From assembly GCA_036897095.1 (NCBI GenBank), contig JAYMSP010000780.1, positions 1-41,401 on the forward strand: DNA of 41,401 nt, read 5' to 3'. Both the position numbers and the translations under genes were made by a program. The number at the start of each line of letters is the position of its first letter. Position 1 is the first letter of the stretch. Source of the stretch: Plantago elongata (taxonomy: Eukaryota; Streptophyta; Magnoliopsida; Lamiales; Plantaginaceae). Shown here piece after piece: positions 1-10,737 of this stretch. The notes under the pieces were generated by a model, which was not told where the DNA came from, did no database searches, and was given only the letters and a program-made list of their open reading frames with translations.

Positions 1-23
1 TATATATATATATATATATATAT
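1..23. repeat. TA dinucleotide microsatellite
   Basis: The window opens inside a run of about 11 TA units. It is a simple repeat and may continue off the left edge. Confidence 0.9.
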
Positions 24-120
24 TTCCATTTATTTAACATGTATCTTTTCTAATTTTTTTAACATGTATCTTTTCCGTATTACTTACATGTTTAGACTAG
101 AAACATCATATGAGACCTAA

Positions 121-188
121 AAGATATTCACATTGCTACACTCTGAACTACCTCAAGATATTCACATTGCTATACTTTGAATTGCACC
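121..188. repeat. 34-bp tandem direct repeat, two copies
   Basis: Two adjacent copies (121-154 and 155-188) share the start AAGATATTCACATTGCTA and differ at several later positions. A shorter direct repeat around AACATGTATCTTTTC lies just upstream (about 37-76). The surrounding stretch 24-740 is AT-rich, and I see no gene in it. Confidence 0.75.
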
Positions 189-739
189 TATATATGTTGC
201 TTATAGTTACAACTCTTACCTTTGTTTATGGCATCCAATATAGACAACCAGTATAGTCTCATATAGCTAAATTAGAGAGTTCTTGGATTTCGGTTCTCAT
301 ACACTAGAATCACAAATGTAGTTTAAACTAACGGGGTGGAGAATGCCCCATCGTGTGGTTGACAAGTGTCATTGCCTTGTATAGGAAAATCCATATAAAT
401 AAAAAAATTGAAAGAAAATTATCTATAAAGGATCGATATAGTTTCATGTTTATGTAATCATGTGGCCTCTTTCTCATTTGAATCACAGTTATTGACTCTG
501 GTATGAACTATTCAGAAACATATTACAAGTTCACAATACAAATTCAAACTTCAAACATAACACCAATCAGAAAGTTCTTATATATATGGGTCTGTACCTA
601 TTGTTGAATATTACATCACAAGGCAAGTCTTTTGGGTCCATAATCCAAAAATCGAGTGCATATATAAGGGAATGGACTTTAGGATCTTCGGTGGAACACA
701 ACTCTCCCTCTTCCATTGTTATTCATTAATTTATGGTTT

Positions 740-775
740 ACAAATTCGTACCTGCTATTTCAACATTTACAAATG
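740..775 (+). repeat. Left inverted terminal-type repeat of the MULE
   Basis: About 36 bases match the reverse complement of 6201-6236 with about 8 mismatches. Shared blocks are ACAAAT, TACC, CTATTT, AACA and TTACA in the same order and spacing. Confidence 0.6.
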
Positions 776-1155
776 ATTCCAAAAAAATGAACTGAATTAT
801 AAAATCAATTACAAACAAACTTGTTGGTCAACGTCATTGCTTATGTCATCCGGGATAATGGCCGGCGACACACGCCCAACGCCGACATGCACTTCCATGT
901 CAGCATTCCCGCCATACATTGTGGGTTTATTTGTAATTGTTGTGGAAATTAGTTATGTGGTATGTGATTGTTATACACATGCGGGTTGAATGTAATTGTT
1001 GTATTATGATGTGGGTTTATATGTAATTGATTTTCCGAATTGTTCAAAAAAGTAGCCGTTACTAGCCTTTTTTTTTTTTTTTAATTTGAGGCCTTCTTAT
1101 AGTACTTCTCTTTCCCATTTTGCACCACTTTTCTTCATCCAAACTCTCTAAATTC

Positions 1156-1527
1156 ATGGACAGAGCAATGACAAATAATGGCTTCTGTTTGTATGAAAGA
1201 AGAAGACAACCTGCTCTTGCTTTTTGCCGACATTTCAACTGCATAAGGTATTGCCCGGTGGTAACTTCGAACATCACGAAGAACAATGACAGATTGTACT
1301 ATCGGTGTCCTGACCATGGTTTCTCTCATTGGTACAAGTTGGATGATGACATTGGAGTTACTCACCAAGAATCATAGGAGTTTGGGGAGTCAAGCAGCAG
1401 CATGAGGACTGAAGTTGCAATGCAGAGAAATGAAGATCCGGATGGTTTGCTGAGAAAACTTGTAGCAATTAACCTAGTGTTGTTTGGTGTATTTTTAGGT
1501 TGTCTAATCTTGAAGATTATTATGTAA
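1156..1527 (+). pseudogene. MULE-borne GRF zinc-finger plus membrane-anchor gene, one internal stop
   Basis: The frame starts at ATG 1156 (MDRAMTNNG). It contains a GRF-type zinc-finger pattern: a Cys-containing start, the CPVVTSNITKNNDRLYYRCP core, then FSHWYKLDDD. A TAG stop interrupts at 1375-1377. The same frame then continues without a shift through a Ser-rich and charged stretch into a hydrophobic segment (LVAINLVLFGVFLGCLIL) and ends at TAA 1527. GRF finger, short linker and C-terminal membrane helix is the layout of small plant GRF proteins often found beside MULE transposases. Without the TAG the product would be 123 residues; translation to TAG gives 73. It converges on the transposase gene and lies inside the element, so its job would be element-related. 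That role is inferred. Confidence 0.7.
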
Positions 1528-1791
1528 GTCTTATTTATGCTATGTAAGAAGCATCTCTATTAATCTTCAATATGTAAGAAGCAAGTAGCAGATTTATGTA
1601 ATGAAGTCAAATGAAGAAAAACACAATTCCATAAACATCCAAATCATCTTGAGTTCACATTGTTAAAAAGTCATAACTTAGCATTAAAAATCCAAGTGAA
1701 ACATCATAAATCTGTCAAAATGAGATAATCTAAAAAGTTTATAAAGTACTAATAATCATCAAAAGGTGGAGTCAAATTTTGATAAAATTGA

Positions 1792-4700
1792 CTAATCCTG
1801 AAAGTAATCTGGCTGAGTCATGGGTTGGCTTGATTGATGGTCACCACCAGTAGCAACAATCTTCCCCCTTTTCTTTTTAGAAGGTCCTTTTGCAGCTGCC
1901 ATTCTTTTTATCTGAAACAGAAAGGAATCATAAGCAAATACAGAACCCTAAGCAAATAACCAAAGCAAATATATGCAAACTGATTTATACCTTAGATGTA
2001 GCAGTTGAAGTATTTGTACTAGCTGAAGTACTTTGAGGGGGTGCAGCAGGTGTCCCAGGTTTCTTCTTTTTCTGTTTAGGCAAAAAAACAAGTATCATAT
2101 TAGAATCAGTACATAAAAAGAATCCACTGCAGTTGAGAAAATTCGGTGATTTACTTACACATTTCCTCTTGTTATATCATGTTTCTCCACATTCACTGCA
2201 CTTGATTGGAGCTCTCAGATTCTGAGTGAGTTTTAAAGGTTTGGGAGGCTCAGTTGGATGCTTAATCCTATTTTCCACAGGTCTTCCAACAGGCCTTCTT
2301 ACATCAGGTGGTTTACATTGATCTTCAGTGAGATCGTTTGGCTAGAACTGATGCTGAGGCACAAGATTCATGACAATGTCATAAGCCTTCAAGTATGTAG
2401 CCTTGGTATGGTTAACTGACAAATAGTCCACATGGTCTTCTCTACACTCCTGAATTGCTAACCATGCATGTCTACATGGTATACCACTAATGTCCTACAT
2501 TTTGCAATCACATGTCCTCAAATCCATATTACAAATAAACCTAAAACTAATGTCTTCAACTTAAAAAACCCTCCCAGATTCAGTCACAAGACTACAGTTT
2601 CTGAACTTCTCAGAAATTTCATTCATCTCATACAAAACCCTTGGCATCACTACAGACTGACAAGTTATACCCTTCCTCCTTCTAAAACTGATTATTTTCA
2701 TAATATGTTGTCTAAATCCCTCCAGAATGTTATATATAGAGAAGGATCTAACTGGTTCACCCAGGCATTAAAACTCTCACTACAATTGTTAGTGACACGA
2801 GCTACCTTAACATGTGTATCATATGAATGCCTAGCCCAATGACCTAAGGGAATATTCATCAACCAATCATAAGCCTCAGGTTTCACATTCCTAATTCTAA
2901 ACATTTCCTTATTGAAACTGTAAGCAGTAAAGGCTTGCCAGTAAAACCTTCTTAACTCTTTCGCAGACCACTTGAGCTTGAAGTTGTCATAGATGTGTTT
3001 GACGCACTTTCTATTGACAATTGTTGGGTAGATTTCTTCTATAGCAGGTACAAGTCCCTACAATATGAATGAGTTCATTAACAATACTAAGCAAGGGACA
3101 AATGATGGATTTAAAATGGAAGTTAGAGGAGTTATACCTTTTGTCTATCAGCCATAAAGTGCCAATGTTGATCTACATTAAATGGTCCCAACATCTGTGT
3201 TAGGCAGTGTAGGAAGAAACCCCAGCTCTCCTTGTTCTCACTCTCCACTACTGCCATTGTCAAAAGAAACAATCCAAAAGTCTGGATCTTGACCAACTGC
3301 ACTAAGTAGGTAGCCTCCATATTTGCCCCTGAGATGGCATTCATCGAAGAAAATGAATGGTGCACATCCAGCCTGGAAGCCTCTCTTCAATGCACCCATA
3401 CCCAGAAATAGTCTTTTAAAAAGTGGCCCTCTTTCAATCTGCTCAAAGTCTCTCTGCAACTCAACTACACTTCATGGATTTGTCCTTCTAATAATTTGCA
3501 CATATCTGGGCATTAGTACAAATCCTAGCTCTGGATTACATCCTAGTGTGTCAATTGCCAACCACCTTGCTCAATGCATCCATACCCATAAATAGTCTTT
3601 TAAAAAGTGGCCCTCTTTCAATCTGCTCAAAGTCTCTCTGCAACTCAACTACACTTCATGGATTTGTCCTTCTAATAATTTGCACATATATGGGCATTAG
3701 TGCAAATCCTAGCTCTGGATTACATCCTAGTGTGTCAATTGCCAACCACCTTGCCCTATACATTCTTTGATAGGGCACTGTCACACCAATTTTTTTAATT
3801 GCCCAAGCAATGAGTTTGTTTGCATCCATATTAGGATTTATCCTCAACTCTTCAATGACCTAGCAAGATTCAATTCACATAATATAGTCAATATCAGGAA
3901 AACAGAAATAAATAATCTAAAAGCTCAGTTCAGTTTTACCGTTGTTGACAACCAATTCTGATCTGCTTCCTTGTCGTTGACATTCTTAATGCAAGTATGC
4001 TTGCCATTATAGGTATTCACTACCATAGTCTTTTTGTCATTCATTGAGCTGCAATACAACCTCCATTCACATCCATTTCCAAGACATATGGCAGTAAACC
4101 TAGCAACTTCATTCTTTATCCTTTTGCATTTAAACCCAATTGTGATGGAAAATTCCTTCAATCTCCTTCTCAAGTCATATATGTCATTGAATATTCCACC
4201 AATGGTGAAGTCCTTGTCCCACTGAGTATTATCTCTTTCAAACTCATCACCCACCCACTCAGAATCTGAACATGCCATAGGAATTGGATCATTATCATCC
4301 TCATCAAATCCATCTTCAGGTTCATAATCTGGATCAACCTCCTCTTCATCAACACCACTCTGACCACCTACAGAGGCCTGCTCATCATTCACACCTTCTT
4401 GCTCATCATTCACACCTTCCTGCTCATCCTCATCAGAATCAGATTCTGATTCATTAAGTGGAATTTTTTTGAATCCAAACTGCTTCATCTCAGAATCATA
4501 CAATGAATGAGACCTGGGTGCCTCATCCTCAACACCAATTCCATCTTCAGGGGCAATAACTGATTTAGTGGCTGGTGACTTGGTTGGTGTTTCAGGAGAA
4601 GACTTTGACTTGGTGATTTTCTTTGGAGTAGTCTTAGAAGTCCCCATATCAGTACTATCTGGAGATGTGAATATATTACCCATGAAGTCCTCTAAATCAA

Positions 4701-5526
4701 AGTTCTTCAAAGTCTCATCATTGATTTCATGATCCTCATACAAATCATCAACTTCAAGAGTTGGTATATACACATCAGGGGACTTCACTGGTGGAGGGGA
4801 TGGTGCAGTGATGGGTGGAGAAGACGGAGCAACATGGTTTGGAGATGGCACAGGGGGTGGAGTTGGAGATGGCACAATCATGGGTGGAGGAGATGGCACA
4901 TGGGAGGGAGGGCTTAGTTTTGTATTTGGCACAGGGGATAAAGGAGGAGATGACACATGAGAGGGAGCATTTGGTTCTGTATTTGGTGGAGGGCTTGGTC
5001 CTGTCATTGGAATTCCATCTTCTACTATATATTTGCTCACATCATCATCAATATCAAAACTCAAATCAACATACACAGGATCACTAGGAGGGGCATTCTT
5101 CTTACACTTCCTATACTTAAAACCCCTACTATGAGGAGGTGGTTCATTAAAGGAGGACGATGACACAAATGAAGGATCAAAGCTGGGGTCCAACCACATT
5201 GACTCAAACAATTTCTTCTTCACACAACTTTGATCAATATCTAAAGGCATAGCATGACACACAATAACATGTAACTCAACCTCCATGTATTTTATGTTTC
5301 TATCAAACATTTCTCTAACATGATCCTCACACAAGATTTTTACTTGATCATAACAATCATCAACATCACAGAACATAGAAAATGCTACATTATCATCTTG
5401 GTCATCAATAGCTAAACATGTAACATCATGGATAAGTCTGTCATAAGAATACCTCGACCAGTTTACACGCTCAATCATGTAAATTTTCTTGTTACAATGG
5501 ACTCTAATGTTGTATTCATCATCCAT
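1792..5526 (-). pseudogene. MuDR/MURA-like MULE transposase, degenerate
   Basis: This is a plant MULE transposase read leftward from ATG 5526 (MDDEYNIRVHC). Domains in order: an N-terminal PB1-like MuDR domain; a long Pro/Ser/acid-rich linker; the plant MuDR DNA-binding domain (CxxxGCEWRLYC with GKHTC, about 4240-3990); a catalytic core with GCAPFIFFDECHLRG and the next Asp in FMADRQK; NNCSESFNAWV (about 2770); a SWIM finger CDCKM-stop-DISGIPCRH (about 2515-2463); and a zinc knuckle CSECGET-stop-YNKRKC (about 2200-2160). It ends in FQD-stop at 1792. Breaks include stops at 2495-2497, 2342-2344 and 2177-2179, a frameshift near 3290-3340 and a 184-bp duplication (3388-3755). A likely 5' untranslated exon ends at the donor CTTG|GTGAGT near 5850, and the acceptor lies just before the ATG. 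The product would be nuclear; it is not functional here. Confidence 0.85.
3388..3755. repeat. 184-bp tandem duplication inside the transposase
   Basis: Copies 3388-3571 and 3572-3755 are nearly identical, with only about four differences seen. The length of 184 is not a multiple of three, so the extra copy shifts the transposase frame between the regulatory part and the catalytic core. Confidence 0.9.
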
Positions 5527-6200
5527 TTTACCTGTCAAGCAACATTCAAAATTTTCAATTACAACACGAACTAAGACGCTGCATAATTCAAAATCAGAGA
5601 ACTACGACAAACTTTTATGCAATACTAAGCTACGAATCATCTAACACTAACAAAATACAACGTATATTCATCAATTTTACCCTCAATTTTAACTCTCACA
5701 GAAAAAGAAAAAAATTAGATTCTTTAACGTTCGAAACCCTATTTTCGTACACGACCATCGATGTAATGTGAAATTGCTTACATCTAGCAACTAACTACAG
5801 TATACTAACAACAAATACACACTAAAATTGAAGAAAGTATACTCACCAAGCTTTCGTCTCCAATGTCGATACGCAAATCCTAGTCTTTCTTCCCCAAAAT
5901 CGAGCAGTCCACCATGCAACGATTAACCAATTGAAAATCATCAACGATGATTTAGATACTCCACACAAGATCAAAATCGCCTTCGTTAGGGTTTATAGAG
6001 GCAGTGATTGTGTTTTTTTTTTGTTTTGGCGGGTGATTGAGGAAGAAGACGATATGACTTCTCTTCTCCCACCTTTTTTTGTTTTACTTTTTTTTTTTTT
6101 TGTTTATTTCCCACATCAGGCCATGTAATGCCCAACAAGCAGACACCTCGGATTTTATCACGTAATCGCAGGAGTTAATGTCGGATTTGGAAAATGGGTT

Positions 6201-6236
6201 AATATGTAATTGTTCAAATAGAGGGTATGCATTTGT
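6201..6236 (-). repeat. Right inverted terminal-type repeat of the MULE
   Basis: This is the reverse-complement partner of 740-775. It is followed outward by GGGGGTGTTTATGTAAATGACCC (6255-6277 approximately), which may be the true outer end and has no clear left partner. Confidence 0.55.
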
Positions 6237-6290
6237 AATTGAACAATCTGTCAGGGGGTGTTTATGTAAATGACCCTATTATGTTAAAAG

Positions 6291-7040
6291 GTACAAGTAA
6301 AACAACATATTGAAAATTTGAAAGGCATAAAAATATATGAAAATGAGTCGAAAATTACTATTACCGCAAAATAATGTATAACCAAAAAACTCATATTATT
6401 ACTAGATAAGAAGTTTGAAAAATATAAATATTTCAAATAATAATGAACTAGAATTAATTTTCACTTTTATATTTAATTTTCATAAAATTATTATGAAAAT
6501 AGTATATATCTAATTTTAACATGTAAAAGGAATACATAAAAAAGGATCTTGAGTGTCGAACTTGTGACATTTTATACCAAACAACCTTTAAAATTCATGT
6601 CATGGTCACTAAACTACCATAGTGCTTTAAATTTGTATACATATTATATATATGTATAGATTTAGAGATATAATAGGAAGTCCTTAATTTGAGGAGTCCT
6701 GTGCGGTTGGTTCAGATCGTACTGGGCCTGGGTGTGATGAAACGACTGGACATGTTACAGGCTTGATCTCCATAATAAGAGGTATATTGATATCTATTTT
6801 CCTTCTTCTTGTTTTGAAAGTGTGCAAGAAAAATAAAAGCTCAAAGCACCTTCGTGGCAATTACCTGAAACTCTAAAACGTGCCTTTTAGCCGAAAAATC
6901 ACAAAGCGCGTAAACTTAAGGACATGGACATAATTCGACCCCCACACTTCGTCGTCAGCCAGTCACCGTCAACAATTTATCACACTTCGCCTACAAGGAA
7001 TCTTCCTCCTCACCCATCTACGCGTCCCTTTTCTCACCTC
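6291..7040. other. Intergenic, AT-rich
   Basis: This is non-coding spacer between the MULE and the Harbinger-derived gene. It is very AT-rich to about 6680, then of more ordinary composition. I see no gene or clear element in it. Confidence 0.6.
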
Positions 7041-7042
7041 GA

Positions 7043-7051
7043 TATAAATCC
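7043..7051 (+). promoter_or_regulatory. TATA box of the Harbinger-derived gene
   Basis: A GATATAAATC motif lies about 95 bases before ATG 7138. It is followed by a pyrimidine-rich leader without an upstream ATG that would block the frame, which fits a short 5' untranslated region. Confidence 0.5.
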
Positions 7052-7137
7052 CAATTCCCGACCTTCTTCTCCATTCAAACTTTCATTTCCGTTCACATTT
7101 ACCAATCAATTTCAAAACCATCTTTACCTAACCTTTC

Positions 7138-8553
7138 ATGGGAATTTCATCTGACTACACTTCTTTCCTTCTCCAAGATTCCGTTCCCTGCACTTTATCC
7201 TCCAAGAAGCGACCCAGGGCCGACGCTGATTTCGACCATGACTCTTCTCTTCAAGAGTTGTTGAGGCTGACTTTCGATAACTCCGTTCAAGATAATTCGA
7301 CGCTGCTGCTGGATACAAACTATACAATTACGAATTGCAATCAGCCCATTAAGGAGATTAAGGAGATGAAGAGTGAAGCTCACTACACCAACTCTCCTCC
7401 GAGTTTCGGTCATTCGGACATTTCGTCGAACACCAAGCGGGCACGGTCTGGTGAGGCTGATCCGGCGACAACTTCAGATGAGGCTAATCCGGCGAATGGG
7501 AACGGAGGTAGCCATCGGAGGTTGTGGGTGAAGGACCGGTCGAATGCGTGGTGGGAGCAAGTTAACAGTCCTGATTTTCCTGAGGAAGAGTTTAAGAGAG
7601 CGTTTAGGATGAGCAGGGCTACGTTTGACATGATCTGTAGTGAATTGGAGAGTGTTGTGACGAAGAAGGATACGACTTTGCGGTTGGCTATCCCTCTTTC
7701 GCAGCGTGTGGCGGTTTGTATATGGAGGTTGGCGACCGGTGAGGCTCTTCGTGAGGTCTCAAAGCGTTTCGGGTTGGGTATTTCGACTTGCCATAAGTTA
7801 GTTCTTGAGGTTAGTACTGCAATCAGGACTGTGCTGATGCCTAAGGTTTTGCAGTGGCCTGATGAGTATAGAATGGGGGAGATTAAGAGAGAATTTGAAG
7901 TGTTGTCTGGGATACCGAATGTTGGAGGGTCTATGTACACTACACATGTTCCGATTATCGCTCCAAAGGTTGATGTTTCGGCTTATTTCAACAAGAGGCA
8001 TACAGAGAGGAACCAGAAGACTTCTTATTCGATCACGGTCCAAGGGACAGTTGATCCTAGGGGAGTTCTTACGGACGTAAGTATCGGCTGGCCTGGATCA
8101 ATGACTGATGATCAGGTGTTGGAGAAATCTTCCATTTCCCAACGGGCAAGTAGAGGTGCCTTGAAGGATGTTTGGGTTGTTGGGGGGTCGGGATATCCGT
8201 TAACTGATTGGACTTTGGCTCCTTACACTCACCAGCATCTTACCTGGACTCAGCACGAGTTTAATGAGAAAGTGGATGTGGTTCAGAGGGTGGCAAAGGA
8301 TTCATTTATGCGATTGAAAGCTAGGTGGAGCTGTTTGCAGAAGAGAACTGAGATGAAGCTTCAGGATTTGCCTGTAGTTCTTGGAGCTTGTTGTGTGCTG
8401 CATAACATATGTGAGATGAGTAATGAGGGACTGAGTGAGGAGCTCAGGTTTGATCTGTTTGACGACGAGATGATCCTGGAGAACAGTGTGCGTTCCGTGA
8501 ATGCGATGCATGCTAGAGATCAGATTGCTCATAAACTGCTGCATCAGAATTAG
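7138..8553 (+). CDS. Domesticated PIF/Harbinger-type nuclease-like protein (471 aa)
   Basis: This intact, intronless gene encodes a 471-residue protein of the plant DDE_4/HARBI1-like 'putative nuclease' group. It resembles, from memory, Arabidopsis At5g12010 and At4g29780. Residues 1-125 are a variable Ser/Thr-rich tail with KKRPRAD, a possible nuclear signal. RRLWVKDRSNAWWEQV starts the conserved part, followed by a helix-turn-helix-like region (SKRFGLGISTCHKLV) and the RNase H-like fold (AYFNKRHTERNQKTSYSITV). The catalytic acids seem lost: the usual DGTH is YTTH, GDxGYPL is GGSGYPL, and the last acidic site before the LKARW motif reads KDSFMRLKARW. ACCVLHNICEM near the C-terminus is family-typical. 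It is probably a DNA- or chromatin-binding protein rather than a nuclease; that is inference. It has its own TATA box and no terminal repeats, as expected for a host gene. Confidence 0.9.
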   Translation: MGISSDYTSFLLQDSVPCTLSSKKRPRADADFDHDSSLQELLRLTFDNSVQDNSTLLLDTNYTITNCNQPIKEIKEMKSEAHYTNSPPSFGHSDISSNTKRARSGEADPATTSDEANPANGNGGSHRRLWVKDRSNAWWEQVNSPDFPEEEFKRAFRMSRATFDMICSELESVVTKKDTTLRLAIPLSQRVAVCIWRLATGEALREVSKRFGLGISTCHKLVLEVSTAIRTVLMPKVLQWPDEYRMGEIKREFEVLSGIPNVGGSMYTTHVPIIAPKVDVSAYFNKRHTERNQKTSYSITVQGTVDPRGVLTDVSIGWPGSMTDDQVLEKSSISQRASRGALKDVWVVGGSGYPLTDWTLAPYTHQHLTWTQHEFNEKVDVVQRVAKDSFMRLKARWSCLQKRTEMKLQDLPVVLGACCVLHNICEMSNEGLSEELRFDLFDDEMILENSVRSVNAMHARDQIAHKLLHQN

Positions 8554-8863
8554 GCAGGCACAGGTTTTGCGTAGGGGAATGACCTTATTAACTTCAGAGT
8601 ATACTGTTACTAATTTGATTCAATTCTTTCATGCTTGTTGATGTTGTATTTCGATTGAATTCTTTGATTTCTTGAAACATAATTTTATTTGCTTCTTTTG
8701 CCGAATAGATGATGAATATAATGGAAAACTAGATTCAGGACATTCTCTTGTATACCGATGTAACCATGTTCAATGGAATAGAATTCACTGCGATTTACGA
8801 AAACGCACCTTGTTTCTCTTGGACCAGACTTACTCCTAGTTTATTTTGTCTTCTATTCCTAAT

Positions 8864-8957
8864 CTTAATTGTACTCGGTTTCTAGCTCTGCTACACGGAA
8901 CTGTGGTTTTCTTAATTGTACTCGGTTTCTAGTTCTGCTACACGGATTTGTGGTTTT
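8864..8957. repeat. 47-bp tandem repeat downstream of the Harbinger-derived gene
   Basis: Two adjacent copies (8864-8910 and 8911-8957) contain CTTAATTGTACTCGGTTTCT. They differ at only a few bases. They lie in the 3' flank or untranslated region. Confidence 0.85.
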
Positions 8958-9166
8958 ACCCCTTGTATATATCAGACCATTGTAAGTTTAACCAGCCTGA
9001 TTTGGTAATGTGATCAGAGGCAGCCAAATCTATTGACGAATTGAAGAACAAATTTCTGTGTGTTTTTAGTTTTCAGGTTTCCCTGAATTTAACAGAACAC
9101 AAGGTTCCAGTTTCAGGAGAAAATTAGCGTTTCCATACCAAATCCACTAATTCAAGAGTTGTTGTG

Positions 9167-10107
9167 ATGGCATCATGTGATAATCTTGATGATGAAGATG
9201 ATATTTTCAGCTTAAAAAAGGCAAACGTGAAAGTTGAAGATACTACACCAGGAACGGCAACATTGATGATTTTATCGCTTCGTGGGAGTCTAGGAAACTG
9301 TCAAGACGAACTCTCAAGATGTCAGACGAAACTTGAAGAATCAGAGTCTGAGAAACAGAAGTAGAGGTCCTGTTTCCAAGATGAATCCTTCATACCAGAG
9401 GAGCAGTTCCTGACCCAACACTGGTTGTCAGGTACCTCCAGACACTCAGATCCTCGGAGGAGTCTCTGTGGGAGCAGCTTGATAAGGCAAAGAAAAAAGA
9501 AGCAGCATTTATCATGACATTGGCGAAACGAGAGAAGGAGATAGCTGAACTGAAGTCTGCTGTACGAGATTTGAGAGTGCAGCTTAAACCACCGTCAATG
9601 GAGACAAGGAGATTACTGTTGGATCCAGCCATCCATGAAGAGTTCACAAGATTAAAGAATTTGGTGGAGAAGGATAAGAGAGTTAAAGAGTTGGAAGACG
9701 ATTTAAATGCAGTCAGTTTCGATGCTCATAGTAAATTGGGAAAGATGTTGATGGCGAAATGCAATAAACTGCTGGAGGAGAATGAACAGATGGGTGACCA
9801 AGCTAACGAGGGGAGGATACATGAGCTAACAATGAAGCTTGCTTTGCAACGAACCCAAAATCATCAACTCCGGGATCAATTCGAAGGATTGTGCAAGCAA
9901 ATGGAGAAGCTGGCAGGAGATGTTGATAGGTCGAATGAACTGGTGGTTGTGCTGCAAGAGAAGTTAGCAGAAAATGAAGCTGAGAATAGAAGATTAAAGG
10001 AAGCATCAGATAGATGACATTAGAGAGCAACAGAAGCCATATTAGCTGACAATGATATTGATAAAGAAGTTCCTCATGTAGATGATGGCCTAAGATCAGA
10101 AAGCTAA
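9167..10107 (+). pseudogene. FIP37: Intronless FIP37 (WTAP-like) retrocopy, broken
   Basis: Translated pieces match FKBP12-interacting protein 37, the plant WTAP homologue and core subunit of the nuclear m6A RNA methyltransferase complex. The order is N-terminal DDEDDIF, MILSLRGSLGNCQDEL, FQDESFIPE, ELKSAVRDL, TRRLLLDPAIHEEFTRLKNL, GKMLMAKCNKLLEENEQMG and RIHELTMKLALQRTQNHQLR. The coiled-coil order is intact. Three kinds of damage are seen: TAG at 9362-9364 where the family has Trp, a one-base frameshift near 9398-9402, and TGA then TAG at 10015-10023. The frame then ends at TAA 10107. The parent gene has several introns in Arabidopsis, as I recall, but this copy has none. It is therefore best read as a processed retrocopy. 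No poly(A) tract or target duplication was seen, so it is probably old. Residual expression of the 9514-10017 frame cannot be excluded. Confidence 0.88.
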
Positions 10108-10326
10108 CTAAGTAGTTTATTTGATACCTTTTGTTTAGTTTATTGGAGACTCTTATAGTAGATTTATATAATTTCAATTTTCAACATTGCAAATAAAGGG
10201 CAAAGTCTGGCCTAGATTTTTTCACTGGAACAGATACAAGCTATACTAGTTCAGGTGGGCAAGTAACTTTAGTTCACTTAAAAGTTCTGATTTCATATTC
10301 GAGTTTTGTGGATGATTAATTGCCTA

Positions 10327-10398
10327 GAGACGAGGGTGGATAAGGTGACATTGAAGAGACGAGGGTGGATAAGGTGACATTGAAGAGACGAGGGTGGA
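10327..10398. repeat. 29-bp tandem repeat, about 2.5 copies
   Basis: Units begin GAGACGAGGGTGGA at 10327, 10356 and 10385. The first two are identical over 29 bases and the third stops after about 14. Confidence 0.9.
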
Positions 10399-10737
10399 GA
10401 TCATCAGTCAGTGAATACTAGAGGTGACCGAGCTGAATTAAAGAATAAGCTATGAATGTTGTGGTGGTGGAGTCCTCAATGGAGGAAGGAGAGTGAACAT
10501 GGAGTTTCGGTTTATAAGTTTAATAATATCATTCGACTAATCATCTCGTACTATTTGAATTTTAATAATAATAAATTATGAATACCAATAGTAGAAAAGT
10601 AAAACTTGAAGGACCTTAAAGAAAATAGATACGCTTTCCAATACCGCTTCTTCCATAAATCTTACATGCCGCTGTATTGGAATTGGGACAACAAACAGTC
10701 TCATATCAAATTCTACACGCTCTCTCGATCGATTTCC

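Larger units (their letters stand above)
740..6290. mobile_element. Decayed MuDR-type MULE DNA transposon
   Basis: This is a Mutator-like element of about 5.5 kb. It holds a MURA-like transposase on the minus strand and a convergent GRF zinc-finger gene on the plus strand, a cargo pairing that I recall for plant MULEs. Inverted terminal sequences are visible. The left end at 740-775 (ACAAATTCGTACC onward) matches the reverse complement of 6201-6236 (ACAAATGCATACC onward) at roughly 28 of 36 bases. Subterminal DNA at both ends repeats motifs such as GGGTTTATATGTAATTG. I could not find a clean 8-11 bp target duplication, so the exact limits are uncertain by tens of bases. Both genes are broken, so the copy cannot move on its own. 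Confidence 0.75.

Noticed and set aside
4729..5163. Trp/Arg- and Met/Glu-rich plus-strand frames
   Set aside because: They are antisense shadows of the Pro-rich linker of the MULE transposase.
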